Positions 1-8,947 are shown, counted from the stretch's first letter. The stretch is 64,000 bases of DNA from Martelella lutilitoris (GCF_005924265.1 NZ_VCLB01000012.1:1-64000), one strand, 5' to 3'. Numbers and translations are program-made. The notes: generated by a model from the letters alone, not told the origin.

Positions 1-123
1 GTAGGAAAGCTCAAGCGCTTCAAACGGGTGGCTCTGCGCTGCGAGAAAACCAAACGCAACTTTTCAGCCATCGTGTCAATCGCTGCAGCATTCAACCTCA
101 TCAAATCCGTCCACACAGCCTAG
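1..123 (+). pseudogene. IS5-family transposase, C-terminal end (cut by window edge)
   Basis: Frame 1 is open from the first base to a TAG at 121-123 and encodes 40 residues ending in IKSVHTA. The tail contains the pattern RVALRCEKTKRNF, which resembles the DDE-domain C-terminus of IS5-group transposases common in rhizobia. The start lies outside the window, so whether the gene is intact is unknown. The right inverted repeat of the element should lie just after the stop, around 124-150, but without the left end I cannot define it. It sits directly against the low-GC sugar transferase gene, which may have lost its original 5' end to this insertion. Confidence 0.7.
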
Positions 124-149
124 GCAGAACTATAGCGGCTTTTGGTTTC

Positions 150-827
150 TTGTATTCTGCGTTTGTCGCAAATAAGTATCCGGCGAAATCTGCCAAGAGA
201 GCATTTGATATAGCAATTTCCCCTGGTGCTTTATTTTCCAAGCGAACATTTGATATAGCAATTTCCCTTGGTGCTTTGGTTGCTCTGACTCCGCTTTTCT
301 TAGTTGTTTCTGCGTTGATAAAGTTGGAGGATCGTGGTCCTGTGTTTTTCTTCCAAGAGCGTTGGGGACAGAATGGAAAGAAAATTCGAATTATTAAGTT
401 TCGCACAATGGCTCAGCGCAACTCCGGGCTTGGCGCAGGAGCTTCGGTTGGAAATAATAACAACAGATTTTCTAAAGTCGGTGCCTTTTTGCGAAGAACC
501 AATATCGATGAGATTCCTCAGCTTCTTAACGTAGCAAAAGGCGACATGTCTTTGATAGGTCCGCGCTGTCACCCTGTCGGCATGTTGGCTGGAGACATAG
601 CATACGAGGAGCTGTTTCCTGATTACCAGCAACGTCACGTCATGCGTCCAGGCTTGAGTGGCCTCGCGCAAATACGCGGTTGGCGGGGTCCGACTACGCG
701 TCGCGGAGAAGCCAGAGCTCGAATTGCATGTGATCTTTATTACGTGCAGAACTACAGCTTCTGGCTGGACATAAAAATTCTCTTGGCGACTATTCGTTCC
801 GAAGTAGGTCGCGGTACCGGGTTTTAG
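150..827 (+). CDS. Exopolysaccharide sugar transferase (undecaprenyl-phosphate glycosylphosphotransferase, ExoY/WcaJ type)
   Basis: Predicted to transfer a sugar-1-phosphate onto undecaprenyl phosphate, the first step of building an exopolysaccharide repeat unit at the inner membrane. The 225-residue protein has one hydrophobic segment (about 35-57), the KFRTM motif (83-87), the catalytic-region pattern RRTNIDEIPQLLN (115-127) and MSLIGPR (133-139), all typical of the bacterial sugar transferase domain. The frame uses a TTG start and is open upstream to the window edge, so the true 5' end may have been altered by the adjacent IS. Residues about 18-27 and 33-42 repeat each other because of a 45-bp duplication. 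GC is low (28 of 60 bases at 421-480), suggesting transfer. Confidence 0.8.
   Translation: MYSAFVANKYPAKSAKRAFDIAISPGALFSKRTFDIAISLGALVALTPLFLVVSALIKLEDRGPVFFFQERWGQNGKKIRIIKFRTMAQRNSGLGAGASVGNNNNRFSKVGAFLRRTNIDEIPQLLNVAKGDMSLIGPRCHPVGMLAGDIAYEELFPDYQQRHVMRPGLSGLAQIRGWRGPTTRRGEARARIACDLYYVQNYSFWLDIKILLATIRSEVGRGTGF
202..279 (+). repeat. In-frame 45-bp tandem duplication inside the sugar transferase gene
   Basis: A 33-base block beginning catttgatatagcaatttcc at 202 recurs at 247 with one substitution in the core. The offset of 45 bases keeps the frame, so the peptide FDIAIS-x-GAL appears twice, 15 residues apart, just before the membrane segment. Confidence 0.85.
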
Positions 828-846
828 GTTTCTGGCGAGCTTCTGA

Positions 847-893
847 AAACTGCAGAACGAGTAGACTAATAGTATCTGCGCGTTCTGCAGTTT
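847..893. repeat. Perfect 13-bp inverted repeat between convergent genes
   Basis: AAACTGCAGAACG (847-859) is matched exactly by its reverse complement at 881-893, around a 21-base spacer. It lies between the sugar transferase stop (827) and the stop of the minus-strand LprI-like gene (901). It could fold as a bidirectional transcription terminator, but the long loop and the absence of a T run make that uncertain; it could also be a remnant of a mobile element end. Confidence 0.6.
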
Positions 894-900
894 GTAATGA

Positions 901-1284
901 TCAAATCGGCTTGTCGATCCCGTCATAAAGCTTCTGCAACTGGCCGATGCGCACCTCATAGGCCTTTTCGATGCAGGAGACGTCGGTGCCGCAGGCTTCG
1001 CGGGTTTTCAGCCAGGCCTTCTGGTCGTCGGCCATGTTGCCGGAGACGCCCATGGCGAAGAGCCCCTTCAGCATGGTGTACATGGTCGCCATCTTCACGT
1101 CGTCATCATTGAGCGTGAGGTTGGAGCAGATGGTCTTTTCATTGGGCGTCAGGCCGGAGGCCGAGCAGTCGAAGCTGGCAGCCTTTGCCTCGTTGCCGCC
1201 GAAGGGGGCTGAAAGCGAAAGCGTGAGCGCCAGCGCCATGGCGGCGGGCAGGCCGCCGAATGCGAGATAGGACTTACGGTTCAT
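901..1284 (-). CDS. LprI-like (DUF1311) secreted protein
   Basis: A 127-residue protein with an N-terminal signal peptide (hydrophobic 12-28, likely cleavage after AKA at 36). The mature part has four cysteines (40, 53, 98, 104) and the spacing ASFDCSASGLTPNEKTIC followed by CGTDVSC and an R-I-x-x-L helix, the arrangement of the LprI N-terminal/DUF1311 family. Some family members inhibit lysozyme in the periplasm; that role is not shown here. AGGAG lies 7 bases before the ATG, supporting this start. It is transcribed alone, convergent with the sugar transferase and divergent from the protease gene. Confidence 0.75.
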   Translation of the reverse strand: MNRKSYLAFGGLPAAMALALTLSLSAPFGGNEAKAASFDCSASGLTPNEKTICSNLTLNDDDVKMATMYTMLKGLFAMGVSGNMADDQKAWLKTREACGTDVSCIEKAYEVRIGQLQKLYDGIDKPI

Positions 1285-1447
1285 TCTGATCTCCTCATCA
1301 CTGGTTTCCTGCCGGTTCTAAAATGCGGCAGCAATTGCGGCGAAATCATGCTTTGGCCAAAGAGGCTTTCTAGCCTTGATTCTCCGCCCGGCGTAACATC
1401 TCTATAGCGCCGGGAAGGCTATGTCGTGACACATGAAGGAATTCTGA

Positions 1448-2923
1448 ATGCCAATGGATGTGATGAACGAGCCGACGATTTCAGACACCGGCGTTCGCGC
1501 CGCACCGCGGAGTGCACGGAACAGGTCAAGGCGTTTCGCCGTGGCCGGCGCGCTTTCGATCGCGCTGGCATTGTCCGGCAATCAGGGGTTCGCGCTGGAA
1601 CGTCAGGTGCCCGCGGCGCAGGCTGACGTGATGCTCTCCTACGCGCCGCTGGTGAAGGAAACGGCGCCCGCCGTCGTCAATGTCTATGCCGAGCGCATGG
1701 TCCAGCGACGCATGTCGCCGCTCTTCTCCGACCCGTTCTTCGGCCGCTTCTTCGGCGAACAGATGCCGGGCCGTTCCGAGCGGCAGACCTCGCTCGGCTC
1801 CGGCGTGATCGTGACCGGCGACGGCATGGTGATCACCAACAATCATGTGATTGCAGGGGCCGATGACGTGCGCGTCGCCCTTGCCGACGGTCGTGAATTT
1901 CCCTGTTCGGTGCTGTTGAAGGACGACCGCTACGATCTTGCCGTGCTGAAGATCGAGTCGGACGAGAATTTTCCGACCGTGGCGATCGGCAATTCGGACA
2001 ATGTCGAGGTCGGCGATATCTCGCTTGCCATCGGCAACCCCTTTGCCGTCGGCCAGACGGTGACCAGCGGCATCATCTCCGGCCGCGCGCGCAATGCCGT
2101 CAATGACGGCGAATTCGGCTTCTTCCTGCAGACGGATGCGGCGATCAATCCCGGCAATTCCGGCGGCGCGCTCTTGAACATGAAGGGCGAGCTGATCGGC
2201 ATCAACACCGCCATCTTCTCCTCCGGCGGTGGTTCCAACGGCGTCGGCTTCGCCATTCCCGCCAACATGGTGAAGGTATTCCTGAAGGCGGCCGAAGATG
2301 GCGAAACGCGCTTCCAGCGGCCCTATGTCGGCGCCACCTTCGGCCCCGTCACCTCCGATATTGCCGAGGCGCTGGGGCTGAAGGCGGCGCGCGGCGCGAT
2401 CATTTCCGCCACCCGTCCGGGCAGCCCGGCGGAAAAGGCCGGTCTGGAACCCGGTTCTGTGATCGTTGCGGTCAACGACATCCCGGTCGAGCATCCCGAT
2501 GCGTTGCTCTATCGGCTGACCGTTGCCGGCATCGGCAACACCGCGGATCTGACGGTCGAGCGGGACGGGCAGGTGACCCACGTCGCCCTTCCGCTTGATC
2601 TGGCCCCGGAAGACCCGCCGCGCGATACCCGCGTGATCGATGGTTCCTCGCCCTTCTCGGGGCTTACGGTGGAAAACGTCTCGCCGCGCGTGGCCGAGGA
2701 GTTGCGCCTTTCGGGGATCGATGATGGAGTGGTGGTGAGCGATATCGAACCGGGCTCCACGGCCCAGCGGATCGGCTTTGCCAAGGGCGACGTCATCGTT
2801 GCCGTCAATGACGCGCCGATCGATACCACCGCGACGCTGGAGGATGTGGCAGGGGACAAGCCCGGCTACTGGCGTCTTTCCATCAATCGCGGCGGCAGGA
2901 TGATAAACCAGATATTCAGATGA
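1448..2923 (+). CDS. Do family (DegP/DegQ-like) periplasmic serine endoprotease
   Basis: A 491-residue trypsin-like protease with the catalytic triad visible as H133 (TNNHVI), D163 (RYDLAVLKI) and S238 (NPGNSGG). A basic stretch and hydrophobic segment (about 25-50) form a signal peptide. Two PDZ domains follow the protease domain (about 285-375 and 400-485), as in DegP/DegQ. It should degrade or hold misfolded envelope proteins. GAAGGA is 7 bases before the ATG, supporting the start. Its stop overlaps the rarA start (ATGA), so the two genes are probably co-transcribed. DegP and DegQ cannot be told apart from sequence alone. Confidence 0.9.
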   Translation: MPMDVMNEPTISDTGVRAAPRSARNRSRRFAVAGALSIALALSGNQGFALERQVPAAQADVMLSYAPLVKETAPAVVNVYAERMVQRRMSPLFSDPFFGRFFGEQMPGRSERQTSLGSGVIVTGDGMVITNNHVIAGADDVRVALADGREFPCSVLLKDDRYDLAVLKIESDENFPTVAIGNSDNVEVGDISLAIGNPFAVGQTVTSGIISGRARNAVNDGEFGFFLQTDAAINPGNSGGALLNMKGELIGINTAIFSSGGGSNGVGFAIPANMVKVFLKAAEDGETRFQRPYVGATFGPVTSDIAEALGLKAARGAIISATRPGSPAEKAGLEPGSVIVAVNDIPVEHPDALLYRLTVAGIGNTADLTVERDGQVTHVALPLDLAPEDPPRDTRVIDGSSPFSGLTVENVSPRVAEELRLSGIDDGVVVSDIEPGSTAQRIGFAKGDVIVAVNDAPIDTTATLEDVAGDKPGYWRLSINRGGRMINQIFR

Positions 2924-4233
2924 ACGATCTTTTTGCCCCGCACGTCCCCGAGGACATCGAAAACAAGCGACCGCTGGCCGACCGGCTGCGGCCGAAGACG
3001 CTCGGCGAGGTGACCGGCCAGCCGCATCTGACCGGTCCGGACGGCGCGCTGACGCGCATGATCGCCTCAGGCTCGCTCGGCTCGATGATCTTCTGGGGGC
3101 CGCCGGGCACGGGCAAGACCACGGTGGCGCGGCTCCTGTCCGGTGAGGCCGACCTCGCCTTCGAGCAGATCTCGGCAATCTTTTCCGGCGTGGCGGACCT
3201 GAAGAAGGTGTTCGAATCAGCCCGCGCAAGGCGCATGAACGGGCGGCAAACGCTGCTCTTCGTCGACGAGATCCATCGCTTCAACCGCGCCCAGCAGGAC
3301 AGTTTTCTGCCGGTTATGGAAGATGGCACCATCATCCTCGTCGGCGCGACCACGGAGAACCCGTCCTTCGAGCTCAATGCGGCTCTTTTGTCGCGCGCCC
3401 GCGTGCTGACCTTCCGTTCCCATGATGCCGAAAGCCTCGCTGAGCTGATGCGCCGCGCCGAAGAGGCCGAGGGCAGGGCGCTGCCGCTCGATGATGCCGC
3501 GCGCGAAACGCTGGTGATGATGGCCGACGGCGACGGTCGCGCGATCCTGACGCTTGCGGAAGAAGTCTGGCGTTCGGCCCGCGCCGACGAGCGACTCGAT
3601 CCACAAAGCCTGATGAACATCGTCCAGCGCCGCGCGCCGATCTACGACAAGGGCCAGGACGGGCATTACAACCTGATTTCGGCCCTGCACAAATCCGTGC
3701 GCGGGTCGGATCCGGATGCCGCCCTTTATTATCTCGCACGCATGTTCGATGCCGGCGAGGATCCGCTGTTTCTCGGTCGCAGGCTGGTGCGCATGGCGTC
3801 CGAGGATATCGGGCTTGCCGATCCGCAGGCGCTCGTCATCGCCAATGCCGCCAAGGATGCCTATGATTATCTGGGCTCGCCGGAAGGCGAACTGGCGCTG
3901 GCGGAGGCCTGCGTCTATCTCGCCACCGCGCCGAAATCGAACGGCGTCTATACCGCCTTCAAGGCGGCGATGCGCGCGGCCAAGGAGCACGGCTCGCTGC
4001 TGCCGCCCAAGCACATTCTCAACGCGCCGACCAAGCTGATGAAATCCGAAGGCTACGGCGACGGCTATCGCTACGACCACGACGAGCCGGATGCCTTTTC
4101 CGGACAGGACTATTTTCCCACCGAAATGGGCCGGCAGAAATTCTATCAGCCACCCGAGCGCGGTTTTGAGCGCGAGATCAACAAGCGCCTTCAATGGTGG
4201 GAGAAGCTCAGGCGCGAGCGCAACGGCGGCTGA
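2920..4233 (+). CDS. rarA: Replication-associated recombination protein A (AAA+ ATPase)
   Basis: A 437-residue AAA+ protein of the MgsA/RarA/WRNIP1 family that acts at stalled replication forks. Walker A is GPPGTGKTT (60-68) and Walker B is LLFVDEIH (112-119), followed by the sensor region GATTENPSFELN. The C-terminal half matches the family tetramerisation region, including KSVRGSDPDAALYYLARM. The start overlaps the stop of the upstream protease (ATGA), a translational-coupling arrangement seen for this pair in other alphaproteobacteria. Length is normal for the family. Confidence 0.93.
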   Translation: MNDLFAPHVPEDIENKRPLADRLRPKTLGEVTGQPHLTGPDGALTRMIASGSLGSMIFWGPPGTGKTTVARLLSGEADLAFEQISAIFSGVADLKKVFESARARRMNGRQTLLFVDEIHRFNRAQQDSFLPVMEDGTIILVGATTENPSFELNAALLSRARVLTFRSHDAESLAELMRRAEEAEGRALPLDDAARETLVMMADGDGRAILTLAEEVWRSARADERLDPQSLMNIVQRRAPIYDKGQDGHYNLISALHKSVRGSDPDAALYYLARMFDAGEDPLFLGRRLVRMASEDIGLADPQALVIANAAKDAYDYLGSPEGELALAEACVYLATAPKSNGVYTAFKAAMRAAKEHGSLLPPKHILNAPTKLMKSEGYGDGYRYDHDEPDAFSGQDYFPTEMGRQKFYQPPERGFEREINKRLQWWEKLRRERNGG

Positions 4234-4308
4234 GCCCTTTTTGGCGGCTCCCGCGGGAACTCTTCTCTTCATGCGGCGTTTATCCAGCAACTCGAAGGGA
4301 GAACTGCA

Positions 4309-4515
4309 ATGGATAACCTGCCTGCCCGCGTTCTTGCTTACATTGTTATCGCCATCGGCTGCGCCGCGATTGTTGCGGTGATCCTCACCGTGCCGCCGCT
4401 CTACGATGCGCGCGTCTTCCTGCTGCCCGCGATGCTGCTGATCGCCTGGGTCGCGGGACCCGTGCTGACCCACTATCTCGCGCCCGCAGCCCGCGCCCGT
4501 CTCCGCAAGCGGTAA
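4309..4515 (+). CDS. Small two-helix membrane protein, unknown function
   Basis: A 68-residue protein with two predicted membrane helices (about 8-29 and 36-57) and a basic C-terminus ending RARLRKR. GAAGGGAGA lies just upstream of the ATG at a suitable distance. It follows rarA by 75 bases and ends just before a strong terminator, so it may be the last gene of the protease-rarA transcript. I do not recognise a family. Confidence 0.65.
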   Translation: MDNLPARVLAYIVIAIGCAAIVAVILTVPPLYDARVFLLPAMLLIAWVAGPVLTHYLAPAARARLRKR

Positions 4516-4534
4516 CCCCCCTGCCGCGCGACGC

Positions 4535-4577
4535 AAACGCCCGACCAGAAGGGAAGCTGGTCGGGCGTTTGTTTTTT
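4535..4577 (+). terminator. Rho-independent terminator
   Basis: A perfect 14-bp stem (4535-4548 with 4557-4570), an 8-base loop and a run of six T (4572-4577). It closes the plus-strand protease-rarA unit and separates it from the convergent gpt gene. Confidence 0.9.
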
Positions 4578-4599
4578 CTCTGAACTGAAACGGCTCGGC

Positions 4600-5097
4600 T
4601 TACTGCGCCGGGCCCTTCTTGATCGGCTCCTGATAGGTGAAGCCCATGTCCCAGGGGAAGTAGATCCAGGTGTCCTGGCTGACCTCGGTGACGAAAGTGT
4701 CGACGGTCGGCACGCCCTGGGGCTTGGCGTAGACACAGGCGAAATGCGCCTTCGGCAGCATATCGCGCACTTCCCGCGCCGTATTGCCGGTATCCGTCAG
4801 GTCGTCGACGATCAGCACGCCCTCGCCGCCGGTCTTCGTCAGTGCCTCGGAAATGCCCTTCAGAAGCTTCGTCTCGCCCTGGCTCGTATAGTCGTGATAG
4901 CTGGCAATGCAGACCGTCTCGATCAACCGGATTTCCAGCTCGCGCGAGATCACCGCCGCCGGCACGAGGCCGCCGCGCGTGACGCAGACGATCGCATGGA
5001 AGGTCTGGTCGAGGCCGGACAGGCGCCAGGCAAGCGCGCGGGCATCGCGGTGGAACTGATCCCAGGAAACGGGAAAGGCTTTTTCGGGAAGGGACAT
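4600..5097 (-). CDS. gpt: Xanthine-guanine phosphoribosyltransferase
   Basis: A 165-residue purine salvage enzyme that joins xanthine or guanine to PRPP. The PRPP-binding signature [10 protein letters not shown] is at 97-106, and the length equals that of typical Gpt. The frame stays open well upstream, but family length and homology place the start at MSLPEKAF (5097) with GGAG upstream. It is transcribed toward the rarA terminator. Confidence 0.92.
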   Translation of the reverse strand: MSLPEKAFPVSWDQFHRDARALAWRLSGLDQTFHAIVCVTRGGLVPAAVISRELEIRLIETVCIASYHDYTSQGETKLLKGISEALTKTGGEGVLIVDDLTDTGNTAREVRDMLPKAHFACVYAKPQGVPTVDTFVTEVSQDTWIYFPWDMGFTYQEPIKKGPAQ

Positions 5098-5310
5098 GAA
5101 AGGCTCCGGGACAGGGGTGACGCAAAGGGTTTGACGGCCGACAACTCCGTCCGGCCCAGTGGCATCCGGCCGGCCCCGGGGGCATGAAATGCTTCTGCGA
5201 TGCCCGGGGCAGGCAACGGCCTGCCGTTGGGCATCGCTATTAGCCGCATTCATCGCCAAAAGGCAAGGCATGCGGCCTTTCTGTCGCCGGAAAGATGGCT
5301 GATCGCGGGA

Positions 5311-6153
5311 TCAGCGCGACATCAGCGTCGCCGCCGTCATCGATTCCAGCAGCGTGCGGGTGACGCCGCCGAACAGCAGTTCCCAAAGCCTGGAATGCGT
5401 ATAGGCGCCCATGACCAGAAGATCGACGGAATTGTCCGACAGGCGGTTCTCGATGATGGTTGCTGCCTTCGCCTTGTCGGCATGGGCGCTGGTGGCGGTC
5501 ACATTGACGCCGTGGCGGGAAAGCGTCGAGGCGATTTCCGCACCCGTGAGGCCGCTTTCCTGATCCTTGCTGTCATGCGGATTGACCGAGAAGATTTCGA
5601 CCTCGCCGGCCTTCTTCAGGAAGGGCAGGGCATCGAAGGTGGCGCGGGCGGCCTCGCGCGAGCCGTTCCAGGCGACCATCACCCGGTTGAAGGGTTTTGC
5701 CACCTTGTCCACATGCGGCACGAGCAGCACGGGGCGTCCGCTTTCAAACAGGAAGCTCTCGAAATCGGCGCGGGCGTCTCCGGGGGCATCCGGGCTGACC
5801 TGCGGGGCGATGATCAGGTCGCAGGACCGGGCGCTGTCGATGACCGATGAGCCGGAGAACCCGGAGGCGGAGACGATCTTGCGCCATTCATAGGAAATGC
5901 CCTCGCGCGCCGCGCGTTTGTTGAAAATATCGCCGAGTTCGGCGCTGCGTTTCTCCGCCATGTCCTGAAGCGACTGGATGGAGATCGGGTCGGGGATTTC
6001 CATTGGCGCGATGATCGGCGTCGGGTTTACGGTCTCGGCATGGAGGCCGATCACATGTGCGTCGAAGGAGCGAACGATTTCAACGGCGTAATCGAGGAAG
6101 CCGCCGGCCTGCGTCGGTGATTCCATGACGGCGAGTATGGTCTTGTAGGTCAT
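5311..6153 (-). CDS. Two-domain universal stress protein (UspA family)
   Basis: About 280 residues made of two fused Usp folds. The second carries the ATP-binding pattern MGAYTHSRLWELLFGG followed by VTRTLL near the C-terminus, while the first lacks a clear nucleotide loop. Tandem Usp proteins of this kind act in stress tolerance in the cytoplasm; the ligand is not known. I chose the ATG at 6153 because AGGAG lies 8 bases before it; a GTG nine bases upstream sits too close to that site. Confidence 0.88.
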   Translation of the reverse strand: MTYKTILAVMESPTQAGGFLDYAVEIVRSFDAHVIGLHAETVNPTPIIAPMEIPDPISIQSLQDMAEKRSAELGDIFNKRAAREGISYEWRKIVSASGFSGSSVIDSARSCDLIIAPQVSPDAPGDARADFESFLFESGRPVLLVPHVDKVAKPFNRVMVAWNGSREAARATFDALPFLKKAGEVEIFSVNPHDSKDQESGLTGAEIASTLSRHGVNVTATSAHADKAKAATIIENRLSDNSVDLLVMGAYTHSRLWELLFGGVTRTLLESMTAATLMSR

Positions 6154-6295
6154 CTCAAACACTCCTCTCGGGCTTGGCTCCCACCCGTATGAAATGCCGG
6201 CTGGCGCGCCGGCCGTTACTGCTCTTCCAGTCTAAGCCTAATGCCAGAAAATGCGAAGGGCGGAAACGCGCCTTTCGGGTAAGGCGGCACGGGAA

Positions 6296-7039
6296 TCAAC
6301 CGGCCGTCATTGCCGCGAGCATGGCGCGGATGTCCTGGGCCGCCGCCTCCGCATCGGCCTCGGTTCTCGCCCTGACGACGAGCTGGGTGCGGAAACCTTC
6401 GGAGGAAAAGCGGGGATAGGAGCCGATCGAGGTCTTCGGGTGGGCCTTCTGGATTTCGCCGAGCCGCTCCGCGATATCGCCTTCGCCGAAGGGACATTCC
6501 ACGGTCGTGGTGACGAGCGGGGCGCCGCCCTTCAGAGTCGGGATGACATTGTCGAGCATCGCCTCGAAAATGCTTGGCACGCCTGCCATCACATGGACAT
6601 TGCCGATGACGAAACCGGGCGCGGTGGAGACCGGATTGTCGATCAGCGTTGCCCCTTCCGGCATGCGCGCCATGCGCTGGCGCGAGGCGTTGAAGTCGAT
6701 CCCGCGCCGCTCGTAATGGGCTGCAAGCCGGCTCATCGCCTCGTCGTTGTAGATGCAGGGCAGGCCGAAGGCTGCGGAAACCGAATCAGCGGTGATGTCG
6801 TCATGGGTGCCGCCGATGCCGCCGGAGGTGAAGACATAGGTGTAGCGCTCTCTCAGCGCATTGACCGCCTCGACGATCGCGGCTTCGTCGTCGGCGACGA
6901 TCCGCACTTCCTTCAGGCCGATACCGATGAGCGTCATCGCCTCTGCCAGATGGCCGATATTCCTGTCCTTGGTGCGGCCGGACAGAAGTTCGTCGCCGAT
7001 GGCGAGCATCGCCGCGGTCGGATTGTCGTCTTCGCTCAT
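6296..7039 (-). CDS. Stand-alone CinA N-terminal (molybdopterin-binding, COG1058) domain protein
   Basis: A 247-residue protein with the MoCF-type fold: AAMLAIGDELLSGR near the N-terminus and the signature TSGGIGGTHDDIT around residues 71-83. It matches the N-terminal domain of competence/damage-inducible protein CinA but lacks the C-terminal nicotinamide-nucleotide amidase domain. Stand-alone members are often annotated as competence/damage-inducible protein A; a role in nucleotide (ADP-ribose or NMN) repair is possible but not shown. It is in the same orientation as the upstream stress-protein gene's neighbours and divergent from wrbA. Confidence 0.87.
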   Translation of the reverse strand: MSEDDNPTAAMLAIGDELLSGRTKDRNIGHLAEAMTLIGIGLKEVRIVADDEAAIVEAVNALRERYTYVFTSGGIGGTHDDITADSVSAAFGLPCIYNDEAMSRLAAHYERRGIDFNASRQRMARMPEGATLIDNPVSTAPGFVIGNVHVMAGVPSIFEAMLDNVIPTLKGGAPLVTTTVECPFGEGDIAERLGEIQKAHPKTSIGSYPRFSSEGFRTQLVVRARTEADAEAAAQDIRAMLAAMTAG

Positions 7040-7244
7040 TGTGGTTGGTCCGTGTTCGATTGAAGCAGGCGTGTTGTCACGTTTTGGACCCTTGATTGCG
7101 TTTCTTCAAGCCCGCCGCGTCGGCAAAGCGTATCTGCTGCGGATTGTGTGAACACTGCGTCTATGCCGCGGCCTCTGGACTTCGCCGCGTTCGAAGGACT
7201 ATCTGCTGGGACACAGATTTCAATTCCGTTCAATGGAGTTTCAA

Positions 7245-7844
7245 ATGGCGAAAGTTCTCGTTCTCTACTACTCGGCCTACGGCCACATCGAAGCCATGGC
7301 CAAGGCCGTCGCCGAAGGCGCTGCCGCCGAAGGCGCCGAGGTAACCATCAAGCGCGTTCCCGAACTGGTGCCGGAAGAGGTGGCCAAGGCGTCGCATTTC
7401 AAGCTCGACCAGGACGCGCCGATCGCCGATCCGAACGAGCTCGACCAGTATGACGCCATCATCTTCGGCGCCGGCACCCGCTTCGGCACCATGGCCTCGC
7501 AGATGCGCAATTTCGTCGACCAGACCGGCGCGCTCTGGGCAACCGGCAAGCTCGTCGGCAAGGTCGGATCGGTCTTCACCTCCTCGGCGACCCAGCATGG
7601 CGGCCAGGAATCGACCATTCTCGGCTTCATCCCGACCCTGCTTCACCAGGGCATGGTCGTCGTCGGCCTGCCTTACGCCTTTGCCGGCCAGATGGGCGTT
7701 GACGAGATCAAGGGCGGTTCGCCCTACGGCGCTTCGACGATCACTGATGGCGACGGCTCGCGCATGCCGTCTGCCGTCGAGCTCGAGGCTGCCCGCTTCC
7801 AGGGCGGTCACGTCGCCAAGGTCGCAGCCAAGCTCGCCGCCTGA
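7245..7844 (+). CDS. wrbA: NAD(P)H:quinone oxidoreductase, WrbA type
   Basis: A 199-residue flavodoxin-like FMN protein reducing quinones by two electrons. The FMN phosphate loop is in [12 protein letters not shown] (8-19), and the [19 protein letters not shown] and [11 protein letters not shown] segments are WrbA hallmarks. The start at 7245 has GGAG 6 bases upstream and gives the canonical length; the frame continues four codons upstream. It is followed by a terminator and so is probably monocistronic. Confidence 0.94.
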   Translation: MAKVLVLYYSAYGHIEAMAKAVAEGAAAEGAEVTIKRVPELVPEEVAKASHFKLDQDAPIADPNELDQYDAIIFGAGTRFGTMASQMRNFVDQTGALWATGKLVGKVGSVFTSSATQHGGQESTILGFIPTLLHQGMVVVGLPYAFAGQMGVDEIKGGSPYGASTITDGDGSRMPSAVELEAARFQGGHVAKVAAKLAA

Positions 7845-7867
7845 GGCTCACGGTTTCGGCTTTTGAC

Positions 7868-7895
7868 AACGCGCGGGCCTTCCGGTCCGCGCGTT
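7868..7895 (+). terminator. Hairpin terminator after wrbA
   Basis: A 12-bp GC-rich stem with one G-T pair (7868-7879 with 7884-7895) and a TTCC loop. The following bases, cttgt, are only weakly T-rich. Confidence 0.6.
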
Positions 7896-7985
7896 CTTGT
7901 ATCCCCGGTTTTCCCCGGCGGCTCCCGCATCGATCACGACGCTTAGGATTCCTGCAGTTTCAAACAGGCAGGAAGGAGCCGCGCG

Positions 7986-8852
7986 ATGCGGATCGAAAAT
8001 CACAGAATTCCGGGCATCTGGTTCGGACAATCCGCCAATCTCGGCGCCCGGCGGCAGAACCCGCCGGTCATCATCGTGCTGCACTACACAACCGGCTGGA
8101 ACGGGGCGGCGAGCCGGGATTGGCTGATGGGCGCGGCGGCAGGCGCCGCCAATCGCGGGTCGAGCGCCCATGTGGTGATCGACCGCGATGGCACGGCCTG
8201 GCAGATCGCGCCCTTCAACCGCACCGCATGGCATGCCGGCCCGTCGCGCTACGGCACGCTTGAAGGGTTGAACGCCTTCTCCGTCGGCATCGAATTCGTC
8301 AATCCCGGCTGGCTGAAGCCGAACGGGCTTGGCGATTTCACCGATGCCTATGGCAAGCGCTTTTCCGAGCGGGCGCTGAAAAAGGCGGGCGGTTATCAAA
8401 TGGCGCCGCAGCCCCGAGTCGGGTCGGGCAGTTTTGCCTGGCCGCTCTACCCGGAGGCGCAGATTGCGACTGGGGTCGACCTTGTTCAGGCGCTTGTCGG
8501 CTTTTACCCGATCAAGGCGATCGTCAGCCATGAGGAGATCGACACGCGCGGCTGGAAGACCGATCCGGGGCCGGCCTTTCCGATGGAGCGTTTCCGGGCG
8601 CTTCTCGGCGAGGCGGACGATCGCGAGCCCGCGGCCGTGGTCACGGCAGGGCGGCTCAATCTGCGCGGCGGGCCGGGCGCGGTCTTCGAGAAGGTGGTGC
8701 CGCCCGGAACGCTTCTGAAGGGCACGCGGTTGAAAATCATGCAGCGGCAGGGAGACTGGGCCTTTGTCGCGCCGGAAAGTCCCGATGGCCGGGAGGGCGC
8801 TGTCACAGGCTGGGTGCACGCGGCCTATATCGCTCCGGTGATGGAAGCCTGA
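7986..8852 (+). CDS. N-acetylmuramoyl-L-alanine amidase (AmpD-like) with C-terminal SH3 domain
   Basis: A 288-residue amidase_2 protein that should cut the bond between MurNAc and L-Ala. The pattern fits AmpD zinc ligands H33, H182 and D193 with catalytic E103 and K191 (KTDPGP). A bacterial SH3 domain occupies about 222-285, starting [14 protein letters not shown] and ending [13 protein letters not shown] is well placed before the ATG. No signal peptide or membrane segment is visible, so it may act in the cytoplasm on recycled muropeptides or leave the cell in another way. A phage-derived endolysin origin cannot be excluded, but no phage genes are nearby. Confidence 0.85.
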   Translation: MRIENHRIPGIWFGQSANLGARRQNPPVIIVLHYTTGWNGAASRDWLMGAAAGAANRGSSAHVVIDRDGTAWQIAPFNRTAWHAGPSRYGTLEGLNAFSVGIEFVNPGWLKPNGLGDFTDAYGKRFSERALKKAGGYQMAPQPRVGSGSFAWPLYPEAQIATGVDLVQALVGFYPIKAIVSHEEIDTRGWKTDPGPAFPMERFRALLGEADDREPAAVVTAGRLNLRGGPGAVFEKVVPPGTLLKGTRLKIMQRQGDWAFVAPESPDGREGAVTGWVHAAYIAPVMEA

Positions 8853-8947
8853 GCAACAAGGCTCTGCTTGCGTCCTGCCGGCAGGGCCTCTATATCACCG
8901 CCAACATTAACGGTTTGACATCCAACCTTGAACTGGACTGGCGGATC

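Noticed and set aside
7986-8852. Amidase as part of a prophage
   Set aside because: Neighbouring genes (wrbA, mnmA) are housekeeping genes and no phage structural or integrase genes are nearby.
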